A DNA stretch of 64,000 nucleotides from Candidatus Woesearchaeota archaeon (lineage in GTDB: Archaea > Nanobdellota > Nanobdellia > Woesearchaeales > WJKL01): the NCBI GenBank assembly GCA_019322435.1, contig JAHWIR010000014.1:62001-126000 (forward strand). Reading direction: 5' to 3'. A model generated the notes under the pieces. The model worked only from the letters and a program-made list of their open reading frames with translations. It was not told the DNA's origin and did no database searches. Made by a program: the position numbers and the translations under genes. Of this stretch, positions 53,401-57,537 are shown piece by piece. Every line of letters begins with the position of its first letter. The first letter of the stretch is position 1.

Positions 53401-55500
53401 AACATGTGTTCCATTATCTACTGCAACAACATATACCCAATCATTAAAAGTATCTGTAACTATTAGTGTTTTAGCTGAACAACATTGATGAAATACAACC
53501 CTATCTGTCTCAACTCCTATTCTATAATTACAAGTTGTTGTTCCACTGCATACTCCTTTTGAAAGAGTAATTCCAAAATCAGCTGTATCAGGCTTAGCCC
53601 ACAAAGCAATAGTAAAATCATCTGCAATACTCAAATCAGTGCTGTGAGGAACAGAAATATAGTCATTAGTCCCATCAAGATCATAAGCTCCTTTGCCGTC
53701 ATAACCGATTGATGAACTCCATATTGCTCCGTTATTGGCAGTTCCATTCTGCATATATGTTGAGTAATCAGTTGCGTTCTGGTCCCCATCTGCTTCAAAA
53801 GGCATGTTCAATACAGCAATAGAAGTTCCATCTTTTCTCCAGTCAATAATATTCTTAACATCATCTGCATCTGCATCAGCTGTATTGTTGGCAGAAACAC
53901 CTAAATCATTGTCAGTATCAATATTATCAATTCCAGATGTTGAATTAAACAATATTTCAACCTCTGTAGCTGACAAGACTCTGTCCCAAATAATCAATTC
54001 ATCTATTGTTCCATCAAAATTATATTCTGTGGAAAATAGTCTGGCTCCAATCCTTGCACCTACACCTGTGCCTGTTGCTGGAGTATTTGTAAAGGTATAT
54101 TTTACATTATCAATATATAATGCTCCTGTAGACACCCCATTAAAAGTATATACAAAATGATGCCATTCATTATCATTCACTGGCCCGCTTTGATATCCGA
54201 GATAAGCACCATTATAAAATCCAGCCCTAAGATAATTGCCGGTTAGACTAACTCCAAATCTGTGTGTGCTTGAGTGTTGCTGATTGAATATGACACCGCC
54301 CGCGCTCACGCCAGGGTCATCTGCCTGGATCCAACCAGATATAGTCATTGGATAATTATAGTTAATCTCACTAATCACTGAAGAAAGAGCTACATAATCT
54401 CCAGTAGATCCTCCAAAATCATAAGCTTCTCCAACTCTTCCTTCATCTGTTTTATTTACTCCTCCACTCAATGTTCCATTATTGGCTCCTATTTCATCTA
54501 CAGCATCAACTTCAAATCTCCATTCAGCAACCAACCCACTGGAAATATTATGGTGTGCTCCTACCCAGGGGGTTGAATGTGTTGCAACATCATTATAAGC
54601 ATAAGCAACGCTTTCTCCAAATTGAAACCTCAAAGTATGCTTGCCAAAATCCAATACCCTGCTCATCGCATAACTAGTTCCATCGCAATAATAGTCTTCA
54701 ATAAATACGCTTCCATTAATCCATTGATATTTTGAAATCTTCTCTTTATCTTTATCTTTATATTTACATTTGACTTCTAAGAATTTTAAATCATGATTTT
54801 GATCAACATCACTCCAAGTTGTTCCATTAACAGCAGTTATTGTCAGATTAGCAATTCCAGTTGTATTGAACTCAACAGTCCAGTTTCCTCCAACAGTTGG
54901 ATAAGATTGAACATTAATAACTTGAATATATCCTCCTGCATAAGCAGAAAAAGAATCAACAGAAAAAGAAATAGTTTTTTCATGTTCAGTAAAAGGAATG
55001 TCAGTTGCTTCCCATTCTGAATCGCATTTAAAGTCACCAATGTCAAAATCAGCACATCTTAAAATAACATTTACAGGCCCGTCTTTTAAAAGAATTATCT
55101 CAGCCTCATCAAAGTCATCAATATCTTCAATAGCAAATACCTCTGTGGTTATTTTCTTATTTCCATGTTTCTTGTTCTCAACAAAATCAATCTTAAATAC
55201 AATCTCGTCATCAAATTCATCTTCTGCTAAACCATCTATAAGAGCCCTTAGATTGCCCTTCTCATCAAACAAATTAATATCATTTTCCCAATATCTCCTA
55301 AGCACTTCATGAGTCCATCCTTCTTGAATCAATATACGAATATTTGGGTTATCTCTGCCAGTAAGAGAAGACTCAAGAACGCAGTAAACACCACATGCTG
55401 GAGAGATGGTTAATATCACTGCAGAAAAAAGCACTAGAACACCCAACGTTATCAATAATGTTATATATACTTTTCTAGTTACTCGTTCATATCTACCCAT
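29332..55500 (-). CDS. Giant LamG/beta-helix surface protein, 8,722 aa
   Basis: A single open frame of 26.2 kb. Residues ~11-35 are a membrane/signal segment. About 24 LamG-like (concanavalin-fold) modules follow, each ending with GTIDEVMIFNRSLSAEQIKALY or a variant. Most are joined by linkers of the type PTQGIPILNST...LTVYNQST...DGDPVKNIINWY and ...ACITPNDGYQDGDENCSNNLTI. A second module class starts GLVGEWRFEVDAVDETGVNN (modules 1, 12, 15, 18, 20, 23). A beta-helix (about residues 2314-3271), three Cys-containing Ig-like modules and two others interrupt the array. The unique C-terminal domain (about 8461-8666) is followed by VPEF, one TM helix and a Lys/Arg tail. N-x-S/T sequons are very frequent. 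Likely glycosylated, membrane-anchored adhesin or coat protein; ligand unknown. Confidence 0.9.
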   Translation of the reverse strand: MGRYERVTRKVYITLLITLGVLVLFSAVILTISPACGVYCVLESSLTGRDNPNIRILIQEGWTHEVLRRYWENDINLFDEKGNLRALIDGLAEDEFDDEIVFKIDFVENKKHGNKKITTEVFAIEDIDDFDEAEIILLKDGPVNVILRCADFDIGDFKCDSEWEATDIPFTEHEKTISFSVDSFSAYAGGYIQVINVQSYPTVGGNWTVEFNTTGIANLTITAVNGTTWSDVDQNHDLKFLEVKCKYKDKDKEKISKYQWINGSVFIEDYYCDGTSYAMSRVLDFGKHTLRFQFGESVAYAYNDVATHSTPWVGAHHNISSGLVAEWRFEVDAVDEIGANNGTLSGGVNKTDEGRVGEAYDFGGSTGDYVALSSVISEINYNYPMTISGWIQADDPGVSAGGVIFNQQHSSTHRFGVSLTGNYLRAGFYNGAYLGYQSGPVNDNEWHHFVYTFNGVSTGALYIDNVKYTFTNTPATGTGVGARIGARLFSTEYNFDGTIDELIIWDRVLSATEVEILFNSTSGIDNIDTDNDLGVSANNTADADADDVKNIIDWRKDGTSIAVLNMPFEADGDQNATDYSTYMQNGTANNGAIWSSSIGYDGKGAYDLDGTNDYISVPHSTDLSIADDFTIALWAKPDTADFGITLSKGVCSGTTTCNYRIGVETDRVVFHQCCSAKTLIVTDTFNDWVYVVAVDNGTHVLVYINGEFSTSDIHSTGTVTDASNFAIGRREYGSGTAYYDGKVDEVMIFNRALSAEQIKALYENQTQTIMAEETTPGENWTACLTPNDGTSDGTEKCSNILNVFAPLANQPPTQGIPILNATSVNNLTTDNLTVYNQSTSDPEGDPVKNIINWYVNDSSITVLNMPMEGGAIAEGNTKVKDYSPYGNNGTVTNALYSSTGGYDSKGAYSFDGTDDYIDIPNQDLSAYWTVSLWAKVTDAATRMVFGNGADADDFFYLDHGTRARFENSDGVNVDWVADTDFNNKWRHIVLVADATGVELYLDGNSQTRKAITPTIQFYHIGTGYNVNTYDFQGIIDEVQIFNRSLSAEQVKALFNNRTDLIVGNETVIGDVWKACITPNDGTQDGDENCSNNLTVLGPLANQPPTQGIPILNSSYGNNGTKENLTVYNQSTNDPDGDPVKNIINWYKDDTSLTLLNMPFEGGSNFTYTKDYSGNGYDGTVNGYPAWGPSIGYDGFGAYEFDGSNDWINLGNYFTQNIATGDFSISAWIKTSIDQGYMGIIVERSSSYGTGGKGFSLNVKSGNMESGIGDGNAGDFVNIDSGKNVSDGNWHHIAVTWDRDGNMTQYVDGVEEGTNDISSVNGDLSQSTHYGKIGAFEPTNNFFNGTIDEVMIFKRVLSPEQILALNNSRTDLIVSQETAIGDNWSACLTPNDGYQDGDENCSNNLTILNIIPTQGIPILNSTFGTNYTNENLTVYNQSTYDADSDSVKNIINWYRNGTSITMLNMPFEGGSKNGNSTGYPNAAKDYSGLGNNGTLYNAIWNSMGGYDSKGAYVFDGSGDYMTISNNLYSDKVYTTGTMRVYLDSYPSGNVGLINAWAAEDQMGYDITSSGHLQFWINGGKRAEYTTPVGTGKWIYLAWVTDGTKARIYKDGVEVASGDWSNAFTTSSQPLYSFRRSDSASYLTGKLDELRIYNEALSPEQIEALFKNRTDMVISNETSTGDVWQACITPNDGIQDGATNCSNNLTVLPLANQPPTQGIPILNATSINNLTTDNLTVYNQSTYDIEGDPVKNIIDWMVDGSTIFLTLAPFEGGSNDSWTRDYSDSLGYNLTAHATWGESFGYDGKGAYSFDGTEYIYLDSTGDTSPVYDASFTQRTVAMWFNSSTVAGTTYRMLFEEGGTSNGMNIYIYNGRIYAGAWNSIGWAGDWPNVATTANEWHFVAVVFDGANREIGIYYDGSWTTITDAQADEVPAATGDDAIGRTEDSTKSHGGTRSSTGDYFNGRIDEFMAFDRSLTVEQLDALYANRTDLIVSNETSVGDNWSACITPNDGRDDGDENCSNTLIVLETPNDPPTQGIPILNSTFGTNYTAENLTVYNQSTYDADSDPVKNIINWYAGGVSLTALNMPMEGGTLAEGDTKVKDYSPYGNNGTVTGATYNSTGGYDSKGAYEFDGTDDYIDIPNQDLSANWSVSLWAKVTDTATRMVFGNRADADDFFYLLHGTRARFENSAGTNVEWTSDTDFNNRWRHIVLVADDTGVELYLDGNSQTRKAITPTIQFYEIGTGYNDNTYDFLGTIDEVQIFNRSLSAEQVKALFTNRTDLIVSQETSAGDVWKACITPNDGNQDGDENCSNNLTISLPVAGNCTCINCTDCLLKLADPAYGCDTVKLITDITTTSDCITANGVGLSDKIFDCQDHYIDGSYANAVGIRISNLDNFTVSNCVVKKFYNGILLNNTNNDTIINNTVIDNNISGIHLLDSDNIDILNNFVSNNGRGIYINNSIYGDYEYNNFSNNNKLATDYNVYAANASHSNFKHNFWDIGDYYNFYSSSTDIGSINLTFYNNTFVDETGIYIRGGGGGHNITGNNFIDDCRYGMHLLCNVDDSIIDSNTFEVTTRGIWIDTTDSCSEPSNLTIVSNEMNFSGANTYGIFIFADDTSISNNVFYGMTIGIDSVYSSTQFLYGLDNSIIHNNTFVGCSAAMKIEEADDTNITNNYIINSTSYGIYFGEPGAQCNNVYVFNNTLTDNARGMDLEDIENSNFVDNTVTGSDIGIYLFDSSSGAIYSPANNNFTGNHLYNNTDWSFLDQSYCTNYADETNLGGYDGKPIFHRNTAAGSTSLQNVDNYSLVILCNSDNSTIKNVTIYNADLKSDGIYLSHTEHTVIENCNVSNANYGVYMRKGSNETIQNNILKNLANAGVSYSKSGSSYKGLIGSNTVTNSGNIGIYVTGINTPQNITIENNIISHTVGHGIALGAMGYCDVINNSIYNSSNNGINCGTPDHHNIIENKINYTTGWGIYAEQSQYSIVSNNELYNVAGGGIRLSLDSNASNNIIYNVSSSTGDGIYAGARVNITNNILTYIGRDGIYFSSLSQAVNNTLEYIGDDGIYADGDFNLIHNNIIESVVDNAIVVYDDDYANKCNVTYNNIYNTTDVGIYLSDARSNNVVGNLINKTGDIAIYSTGENYNTISDNELYDSNRGIYFYNSDGNTVTGNKITNSSSWGILINSGGNNNHLYNNWLDNTLNANDAGPNNKWNTTYQAGTSIVGGPYIGGNYWSNYNGVDNGAGAYPHNISGDYIGDTQIPYNNLGNMTNGDYLPLIFYYGPDTTSPTWGDNQSNHTTKYGESVWFSVNWTDDTGVSHSIFSWNGTSCGAMQNVSTADAGGAISYVHNTTQTVSCTRGQTVCYKFYANDTSNNWNETDLWCFDVENSAPTQGIPILNSTDAPYNRTVGNLTVYNQSTNDVDGDIVKNIINWYRNGSLIIEFNMPMEANLTAEAGTKVRDYALGNNGTNNGAVWSSTGGYDSKGAYEFDGSSSFINFSLVDCVDVTKPMTIMGWIKADNPGDSTVETILHHQKASNNRFAVSQLSNILRAGFYTGSWVGLASGNLTDSNWHHFAYSFDGSSVGTMYIDGIKWDGEDGVSTSNNVGARIGSRLDNARFFNGSVDEVMIFNRTLSDEQIKAIYQNRTDLIVSQELTSGDVWQACITVNDEHQDGDTNCSNNLTINANQPPATETPILNATSIYNATTDNLTVYNQSTSDFEGDSVTNRINWLLYGRSYPTIPLGVSYSNLVLRMPFENFTQASDAYRDYTIYGNNGTVTNAVWQAAGGYDGYGAYSFDQVTDYIQIPDHSSLDITDAITVSAWVVMDDAGTDISPNQYIVTKTFNTDISYELLLGNYAPDKVVFMINNGSGNYAATKLLSEFSSTEWYHLVGVYDGSKVILYVNGVDVNSTPCTGTITTNNNPVRIGGRGDNTRWFDGKVDEVMIFDYALSPAEVIELYNQSTDVLISDETEVGDNWSACITPNDGLDDGATNCSATLTILEGADLIAPVWTDNNSNHTTKYGDNVWFSVNWTDETGLSHSIFSWNGTSCGAMQNISTADAGGALSYIHNTTQTVSCTGGQTVCWKFYANDTSNNWNETDLWCFEVENTVPTQGIPILNSSLGTNTTDENLTVYNQSTYDADGDPVVNKIDWYKNERSYPPTPSGADYSSIVVKMPFENYTQASDTYKDYSSYGNDGTEVGGVTWNATGGYDGYGAYEFDGSSKWINISDKPEFDFTDEMTASFWFKTVTQQNGIGMVVRTLDSVTTNYIFKSEIATNSGTLYFCVRQSGAARCASNVTGINGFYSDGNWRHFTGVFDRNAGDGYRIKLYIDGVLRGQTASVDSALDSGTYSITIGKKGTSYFNGTLDDVMIFDQALSASEVLGLYDGREADKIYSDETETDDVWKACITPNDGYGDGDENCSNTLTVLEGADLIAPKWTDNQSNHTTKYGESVWFSVNWTDDVGVDTSIFSWNGTSCGAMQNVSTAAAGGALSYLHNTTQTVSCTRGQDVCWKFYANDTSNNWNETDLWCFEVENTIPTHTQPILNSTYGTNYTTENLTVYNQSTNDIDGDLVKNIINWYHNGESITVLNMPFENNGSDAGTNDYSGAGNDGTETGNVIWNATAGYDNWGAYEFDGLNGYVYSPQVNNFSDISVTMSAWYYFNDVSNFQNSSPYYFYGGAPAGYVRAKWDINELGSLTYNGSDFADSQVAMSPNLQNNRWYHIVTIHNFTNNQLVYSAYVDGKFIGSDTDPINSENIVNYRLNIGYSLSGVTGLHFYGTIDEVMVFNRALTPEQITALYENQTQTIVLEETTKGENWSACITPNDRYGDGAENCSNNISILNALPTHSNPWAGAHNADTDGLVGEWRFEVDAVDETNVNNGTVTGAVKTDEGRVGEAYDFDGNDYIKKSEANWQSSDSQGTITAWIYLNDVTSAKTIFSSSDEGTNSYHFIFSVWADNLQISQYNNVPLHRVRSTNVLSANQWYHVALVSNGTNYTLYVDGAVEPLWLIDGVNDGDWFADTDNRDNFVIGAHIRNAEEYFFNGTIDEVVVWNRSLTAAEIKELYNSSAGIYSIYPENDLGASANNTEDTDGDSIKNIINWYRNGESITTLNMPMEGGTLAEGDTKVKDYSSHGNNGTVTSATYISTGGYDGFGAYEFDGLDDYIDIGDRSSLAEIDSVTYSLWIKPNSVSIASNVISNYIDATHSFQVIFDTQLHGVVIQLENGTADLREEDYNTSTGDWKHVAFTFDRAESIIKLYVNGERVGIGPFSTHMMGEPSSGHFQIGRRGGSNDYYYNGSIDEVMIFNRSLSAEQIKALYENQTQTIMAEETNLNENWYACITPHDTDPDGIEKCSEEFRILDNVAPVITLITPSNNTLNTTTHTIIFIYNVSEDNAVDNCSLILNGVINQTNTTIVNNAYNNFTVFLLDGQYNWSVNCTDNTTDHNQGESLVYNLTVTVNDPPIQGIPILNSTTGKNYTTDNLTVYNQSTYDPENNPVRNIINWYMNGTSITVLNMPFEANLTAELGTKVRDYSPYGNNGTVTGAIWNTSGYDGKGAFVFDGASDYISVGNIVKYNYTICSWIYNSAPGTLHALYSFKTIGSYGAPFVYIFNAGQIDVYMSATSYARSASTTIANNKWAHLCIIPSENATDTKIYVNGVDDTGSSTNALGLAISGFYVGVNHTTTSWNGTVDEVMVFNRTLSPEQIKALYENRTDLIVSQETSVGDVWQACITANDGYQDGQYNCSNNLTINNNEAPTQSNPWIGAHTDLHTSKVGEWRFEVDAIDETGVNDATAVINAVKTDEGRVGEAYEFPGSYSAIDLPDFDMNDTDWTFSSWAKFKSFSPSSPCLFGATNSISRSGFMIYTEVDKLSTRLTNITDYQTHNQAYTSNLDTDTWYHFAVSYNKETKLISYYLDGQNIGTDTFTLNGYVPNSDAAKRIGASNWNGASYWVDGTIDEAILWKRTLSALEIADLYNSSAGIDKVYTDMDLGTSANNTNDTYNDDIKNIINWYKNGTSITVLNMPMEGGTLAEVNTKVKDYSSYGNNGTVTGATYSSIGGYDSWGAYEFDGNDKITIADDSSLNFETNDFSFSAWVYTRDYNDYYTIVSKRTSGSIGWRIYINQVDGAVILSTHDGVALANIGADSVILNKWNHIAVTRSGATGIIYVNGNPTAGTTKSGNLSSPNPLYLGVFNTIQYFNGTIDEAMIFNSALTAEQVQALYENQTQTIVYQETLKGENWSSCITPHDGVQDGAENCSDNVTILNYIPTHDTPILNASSAKNYTTDNLTVYNQSTLDLDGDDVKNIINWYMNETSITVLNMPFEKNSSDADMSASTKDYSGYGNHGTVTLNGTAQWNASGGYDGWGAYEFDGDGDYIQTADLSLDNLSLSFWFNANVISDVWIINKYASTSDAWGVRFLAGNLRIYDDIDNAGQQPCPVAVSADTWYHVVAQLVLNSSGNGYENRLYLDGSPVDCSGYNSTASWSSYGGNLYIGSRRSTGTYFNGTIDEVMVFNRTLSPEQILALYQNRTDLIVSQETIEGDVWKACITPNDNDPDGIEKCSNNQTINTNYAPTQSKPWIGAHTDIDTGKVLEWRFEVDAVDETGVNNGTLYDNPVPTDEGRVGKAYEFDGIDDEIKATYDDSLNLSKNYTVSVWAKFNTLPAGTHRLIGQDGSTTQSDVWINIYGQELYLYACEGGPSVATINSPFSVDTWYHIVVTVDRSIDSMVGYINGDSIGSGSGLGVCGNNKRLTVNSDAWPVNGTIDEVIVWNRSLSATEIEELYNSSTGINNVYTDHDLGTSANNTDDIYDDEIKNIINWYKDGTSITVLNMPFEGGSNSTYTKDYTPYGNDGTVTSATWNSAGGYDAWGAYEFDGNDDFINVSSLIADSPVTLSVWAKVEQGNDCSALDTIFSDDISTQNGFCIRTAGCTTFTFKGDSDLDAAGVVVTPAGFNAYLWNHYVGVSNSTGLYLYLNGELIGNRTVSNGAVLMNITGGAEVGHAKGHAGRYFNGSIDEMMVFDMALTSEQVKALYENQTQTIMLEETRIGDNWSACITPNDRTQDGIENCTDNVTILNRIPTHSNPWIGAHNIETDGLVADWRFEVDAVDETGVNNGTVLGAVKTDEGRVGEAYVFDGNSERINCGTGFQSLKNVTVSVWFKSAEVTADSWILDYTIGSTLDSWGLYLPSNQLILYDDIDDASSSLYSTAIDSDRWYHAVAVMENLENKLYLDGQLIGSGSYSSDDWSSFAGTLYIGSRFGGVENFNGTIDEVVVWNRALSADEIEILYNYSAGIDNVYINHDLGTSANNTYDGDDHDVKNIINWYKDGTSITGLNMPMEANLTAESGTKVRDYSGYGNNGTVTGATWNPTGGYDGWGAYEFDGTGDAGNDNRIALSSAYFGTFVNNWTFSTWIKPYATSVTVTGRIFYGIGESNLWWDSTTGQLRWQIGGFSQAASNSVAPSGSWNHIALVIQRYNSSRVNYTYYINGVKGVVRLSTVNLTSTAVQLSLGDHQAIDRPFNGSIDDVMIFDRALSAEQILALYENQTQTIMHQETLKEEDWSACITPNDGYDDGIERCSNNISLLNKPPTHDYPILNSTSGKNYTTDNLTVYNQSTYDPEDDSVKNIINWYVNETSITVLNMPFENNGSDTGTNDYSPYNNDGTENGGVIWNASGGYDSWGAYEFDKSDMDIRIPDSSELKLATNDYTVSAWIKTGDNTSGVFAAKYSPWQFAVSSSKAKVFVWQGATKINWQSSTTSVDDNKWHHVVWSIDRDVNSTIYVDGVQESTLDVSAMDGEDWSANQHVCIGARDIAVVTSFNGTVDEVMIFNRSLSAEQVKALYENRTDLVVSQETVIGDVWKACITPNDNDPDGDEKCSNNLTIISSNPIVTLVSPENGSTEVLSPVIFTYYVADYEGIANCTLYINGTVNQTDITITANAENTFTSLLGDGYYNWTVTCIDNTSYANQGSSDTWFFTFDLNDAPTQSTPYIGGHNRMSGDLRSEWRFELYAEDRAAGNDGTVSGAVWTDAGRVGKGYEFDGVDDYISGEDKLFSNYSFTFSAWIKTSQSGFQEIFSIVDRSATNVFTDIRIDAGGFAYACAKNPITICATSTTTVNDGKWHHIVGVFNESYREIFVDGVSEGTNTSTVAYNSLIDGWDIGRVGDATPSGYFNGSIDEVVVWDTAFSAAEVGELYNSTKGVYPHVVVGQDLGCSANNTYDADNNIIKHITNWYVNDTSITKVNMPFENNGSNAGTKDYSGYGNDATEFNGITWSSTAGYDGWGAYEFDGVNDYLKIDNDASLNFTEITIEAWIYPRDTTDPKPIVQKGGTSVTNQTFAFKVHGSYLEVIFSGVYNDWLWSNIGGITENAWNHVAVTYDGNDTTFYINGEKDKVHSGYAGPMYNGDHDLFIGTSAIGGGYFNGTIDELRIYDRALTLGQIKALYQNKTQFMYGYELAAGDNWSCNLTPNDGIVDGVSLNSTIVTINYTTCWNILKPAWEDAMELYDMWGNIVECTVCTRGLQVRRSGPYTYDGPILQFAINSNAPPGWIDLHSGPSPLGLATVQYGVWWRVFVEDLLDANLDLADAGRIVLDAGWRNGIGVNFNADDINDINNDEPDDPDVKLWTHQDCVNGVYLSIDTGEGADCVYVDGNYELTFTGFEDETEDTRQGILAAVFTYKHGEENFLVPEFSLIGAIISVITIVIAGNFIIKRHKKRMKKKASKKEKKEKIPKKTIQRSKKK
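45690..48560 (-). other. Right-handed beta-helix block inside the giant protein
   Basis: About 950 residues of PbH1-type repeats (units such as NNTVIDNNISGIHLLDSDN and NNIIESVVDNAIVVYDDD), preceded by the Cys-rich GNCTCINCTDCLLKLADPAYGC. This NosD/pectate-lyase-like fold is common in carbohydrate-binding surface proteins. It separates LamG modules 7 and 8. Confidence 0.85.
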
Positions 55501-55643
55501 CTAAACCCCTTTTACTATCTACTCTTTTTTAATATTAAACCTAACACCCGAGATTTGTTTGGTTTATATAAAATTGAAACTAATCATATATAAATATTTC
55601 TGTGCTTGCCTATATATATGCACCTAATATTCATAACCACAAC

Positions 55644-55652
55644 ATTTAAATA
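55644..55652 (+). promoter_or_regulatory. TATA box of the pilin gene
   Basis: ATTTAAATA lies 24-32 nt upstream of the pilin ATG (55676), so the mRNA should be leaderless. The 55501-55675 stretch also holds the divergent giant-gene promoter region; apart from A/T-rich elements I see nothing else in it. Confidence 0.55.
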
Positions 55653-55675
55653 GAAAATTGCAGATATCAGTCATT

Positions 55676-56143
55676 ATGAACAAGCGAGGTGTTTCTCCAT
55701 TGATTGCAACAATCCTTCTACTTATCTTTGCAATCGGTTTAGGGGTTATTGTCATGAACTGGGGCCGCGCACAGGTTGAAGCAGCTGCAAAATGCGCAAT
55801 TGACACTGGAATGAATATTGTTGAACTCAACAACATCCCTGAAATCTGCTATGCTGGAACAGGAGCAAACGGCTATATACACTTCATTGTTGAGAACGGC
55901 CCGTCAATTGACATCAATGCATTGCAATTAAGAGTCATCGGAGCAAAAAAAGTCTATAACACTGAGATCAAAGAACCTATCCCAAAAGGATTTTCTCTTA
56001 TGAAAGATATGTCTTATAATTTCAATGAGTTTGGAAAGATACGACAATTAAAAATAACTCCAAAGATATTATTGTATCCTAATGAAGACCCGATTCTCTG
56101 TCCAGAACAAGCAATTGTCATTGGAGAGATCAGGAGTTGCTAA
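55676..56143 (+). CDS. Archaeal type IV pilin (Pilin_N/class III signal)
   Basis: 155 residues. MNKRGVSPLIATILLLIFAIGLGVIVMNWGRA is a textbook archaeal pilin start: short basic leader, Gly at the cleavage site, then the hydrophobic assembly helix. The globular part has four Cys (CAIDTG, ICYAG, LCPEQ, RSC). ATG 55676 is chosen over one six codons upstream because of the leaderless TATA distance. It would be processed by a GxGD peptidase such as that at 27044. It is divergent from the giant gene. Confidence 0.88.
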   Translation: MNKRGVSPLIATILLLIFAIGLGVIVMNWGRAQVEAAAKCAIDTGMNIVELNNIPEICYAGTGANGYIHFIVENGPSIDINALQLRVIGAKKVYNTEIKEPIPKGFSLMKDMSYNFNEFGKIRQLKITPKILLYPNEDPILCPEQAIVIGEIRSC

Positions 56144-56910
56144 TGAGAATCAAATTAGATGTAACTAAATCTTTAGAAAAAAATGCAGAAACCTATTTTA
56201 ACAAGGCAAAAAAAGCAAAGAAAAAACTAGAAGGAGCAAGAGAAGCTTTGGATAAAAGCTATCTAAAGCTTGAGAAAGCAAGAACAGAAAAACTAGAGCA
56301 AGAAAAAGAAAAAGCAAAAATTCAAAGGAAAAAAGCCTGGTATGAAAAATTCAGATGGTTTTATTCTTCAGAAGGATTTCTCTGCATTGGAGGCAGAGAT
56401 GCGACCTCAAACGAGATTGTCATAAAAAAACACATGGATAAAGGTGATATTGTCTTTCACACAAACATGGCAGGCTCTCCATTCTTTGTCATAAAAACAA
56501 AAGACAAAAAACCAACACAATCAACTATAAATGAAGTTGCCCAGGCAACAGCCTCTTACTCCAGAGCATGGAAAGCAGGCATCACCTCTGCAGAAGTCTT
56601 CTTTGTCTCTCCAGACCAGGTAACAAAAGAAGCAAGGCCAGGAGAATTTGTCCCAAAAGGAGCATTCATGATCTATGGAAAAAAGAGCACATTAGTTGCA
56701 GAACTAAGGCTGGCAATCGGTTTAAAAGATAATCAAATAATTGGAGGCCCAATTGACTCAATAAGAGCACAGACAGACAACTTTGTTATAATCTTGCAAG
56801 GAAACCAAAAAGCATCAGACACAGCAAAGAAAATAAAGAAAAAATTAAAAAATGGAAACATAGATGATATCATAAGAATGCTTCCAGCAGGAGGCTGTAA
56901 AATACAATGA
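56143..56910 (+). CDS. NFACT-R domain protein with coiled coil
   Basis: 255 residues: an N-terminal coiled coil (KNAETYFNKAKKAKKKLEGAREALDKSYLKLEK and more) followed by an NFACT RNA-binding domain, with WYEKFRWFYSSEGFLCIGGRDATSNEIVIKKHM and KGDIVFHTNMAGSPFFVIK. In RqcH/NEMF-type proteins this is the C-terminal half; the NFACT-N and HhH parts are absent here. ATG overlaps the pilin stop by 1 nt (TAATG). It may be a split part of a ribosome-rescue factor or a stand-alone NFACT-R protein. Confidence 0.88.
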   Translation: MRIKLDVTKSLEKNAETYFNKAKKAKKKLEGAREALDKSYLKLEKARTEKLEQEKEKAKIQRKKAWYEKFRWFYSSEGFLCIGGRDATSNEIVIKKHMDKGDIVFHTNMAGSPFFVIKTKDKKPTQSTINEVAQATASYSRAWKAGITSAEVFFVSPDQVTKEARPGEFVPKGAFMIYGKKSTLVAELRLAIGLKDNQIIGGPIDSIRAQTDNFVIILQGNQKASDTAKKIKKKLKNGNIDDIIRMLPAGGCKIQ

Positions 56911-56915
56911 TTTTT

Positions 56916-57461
56916 CTATTCAAGAATCACTTTGGCTGCATCATATTTTAGTTTGATCATTTCTTTGGCTTCTGGCATTAACTTATTCCAAGATCTTTGC
57001 AGTTTTCCTTTAATGAACTCTTTAGCTTCATCTGTATCTTTCTTTTTAGAAAGAAAAGCCAGCCCAAACAAAGAGGGAATATTATCAAAATGAGCCATTG
57101 CATCTGCATTAGCAACACATTCTGCTTCAATGGTTTCACGTGGTATTGACTTGCTTCCTCTATGAGCTATAATACAATGCTTAACTTGTTCAATCTTCTC
57201 TTGAGGGTAATTATATTCTTTTAATAATTTCTCAGCATATTCTGCACCGGATATATGATGATTCTCATAATCTCCGATAATACTCCCAATATCATGAAGC
57301 CATGCTGCAATCTCAACAATCTCTTTATTAGCTCCTAGTTTTTCAGCTAATTGATTGGCATATTTTACAACAGGAACAAAATGATGCTCATAGGATCCTT
57401 TAAAAAGATTTGTTGGCTTCTTATGCTCTTCTTCAACTCGCTTTCTAACTTCCTCAATCAT
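56916..57461 (-). CDS. HD-domain phosphohydrolase
   Basis: 181 residues. HHFVPVVKYANQLAEKLG gives the first His, AAWLHDIGSIIGDYENHHISGAEYAEKLL the HD pair and the downstream His, and CVANADAMAHFD the final Asp. The order matches small HD hydrolases acting on nucleotides or phosphoester substrates. It converges on the NFACT-R gene 5 nt away. Substrate unknown. Confidence 0.88.
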   Translation of the reverse strand: MIEEVRKRVEEEHKKPTNLFKGSYEHHFVPVVKYANQLAEKLGANKEIVEIAAWLHDIGSIIGDYENHHISGAEYAEKLLKEYNYPQEKIEQVKHCIIAHRGSKSIPRETIEAECVANADAMAHFDNIPSLFGLAFLSKKKDTDEAKEFIKGKLQRSWNKLMPEAKEMIKLKYDAAKVILE

Positions 57462-57537
57462 AATAAAGAAGAAATAACTATTTATTTAAATAATTAATCC
57501 AAAAACTTATAAATTAATACTCCTAAATTAATATAAT

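Noticed and set aside
29332..55500. Many ORFs of 60-130 codons on the plus strand, and tandem DNA repeats that might be mistaken for a CRISPR or satellite array.
   Set aside because: The plus-strand ORFs are shadows of the giant gene, which is the only continuous coding frame; the repeats are ~0.9-kb diverged protein modules, not short identical units with spacers.
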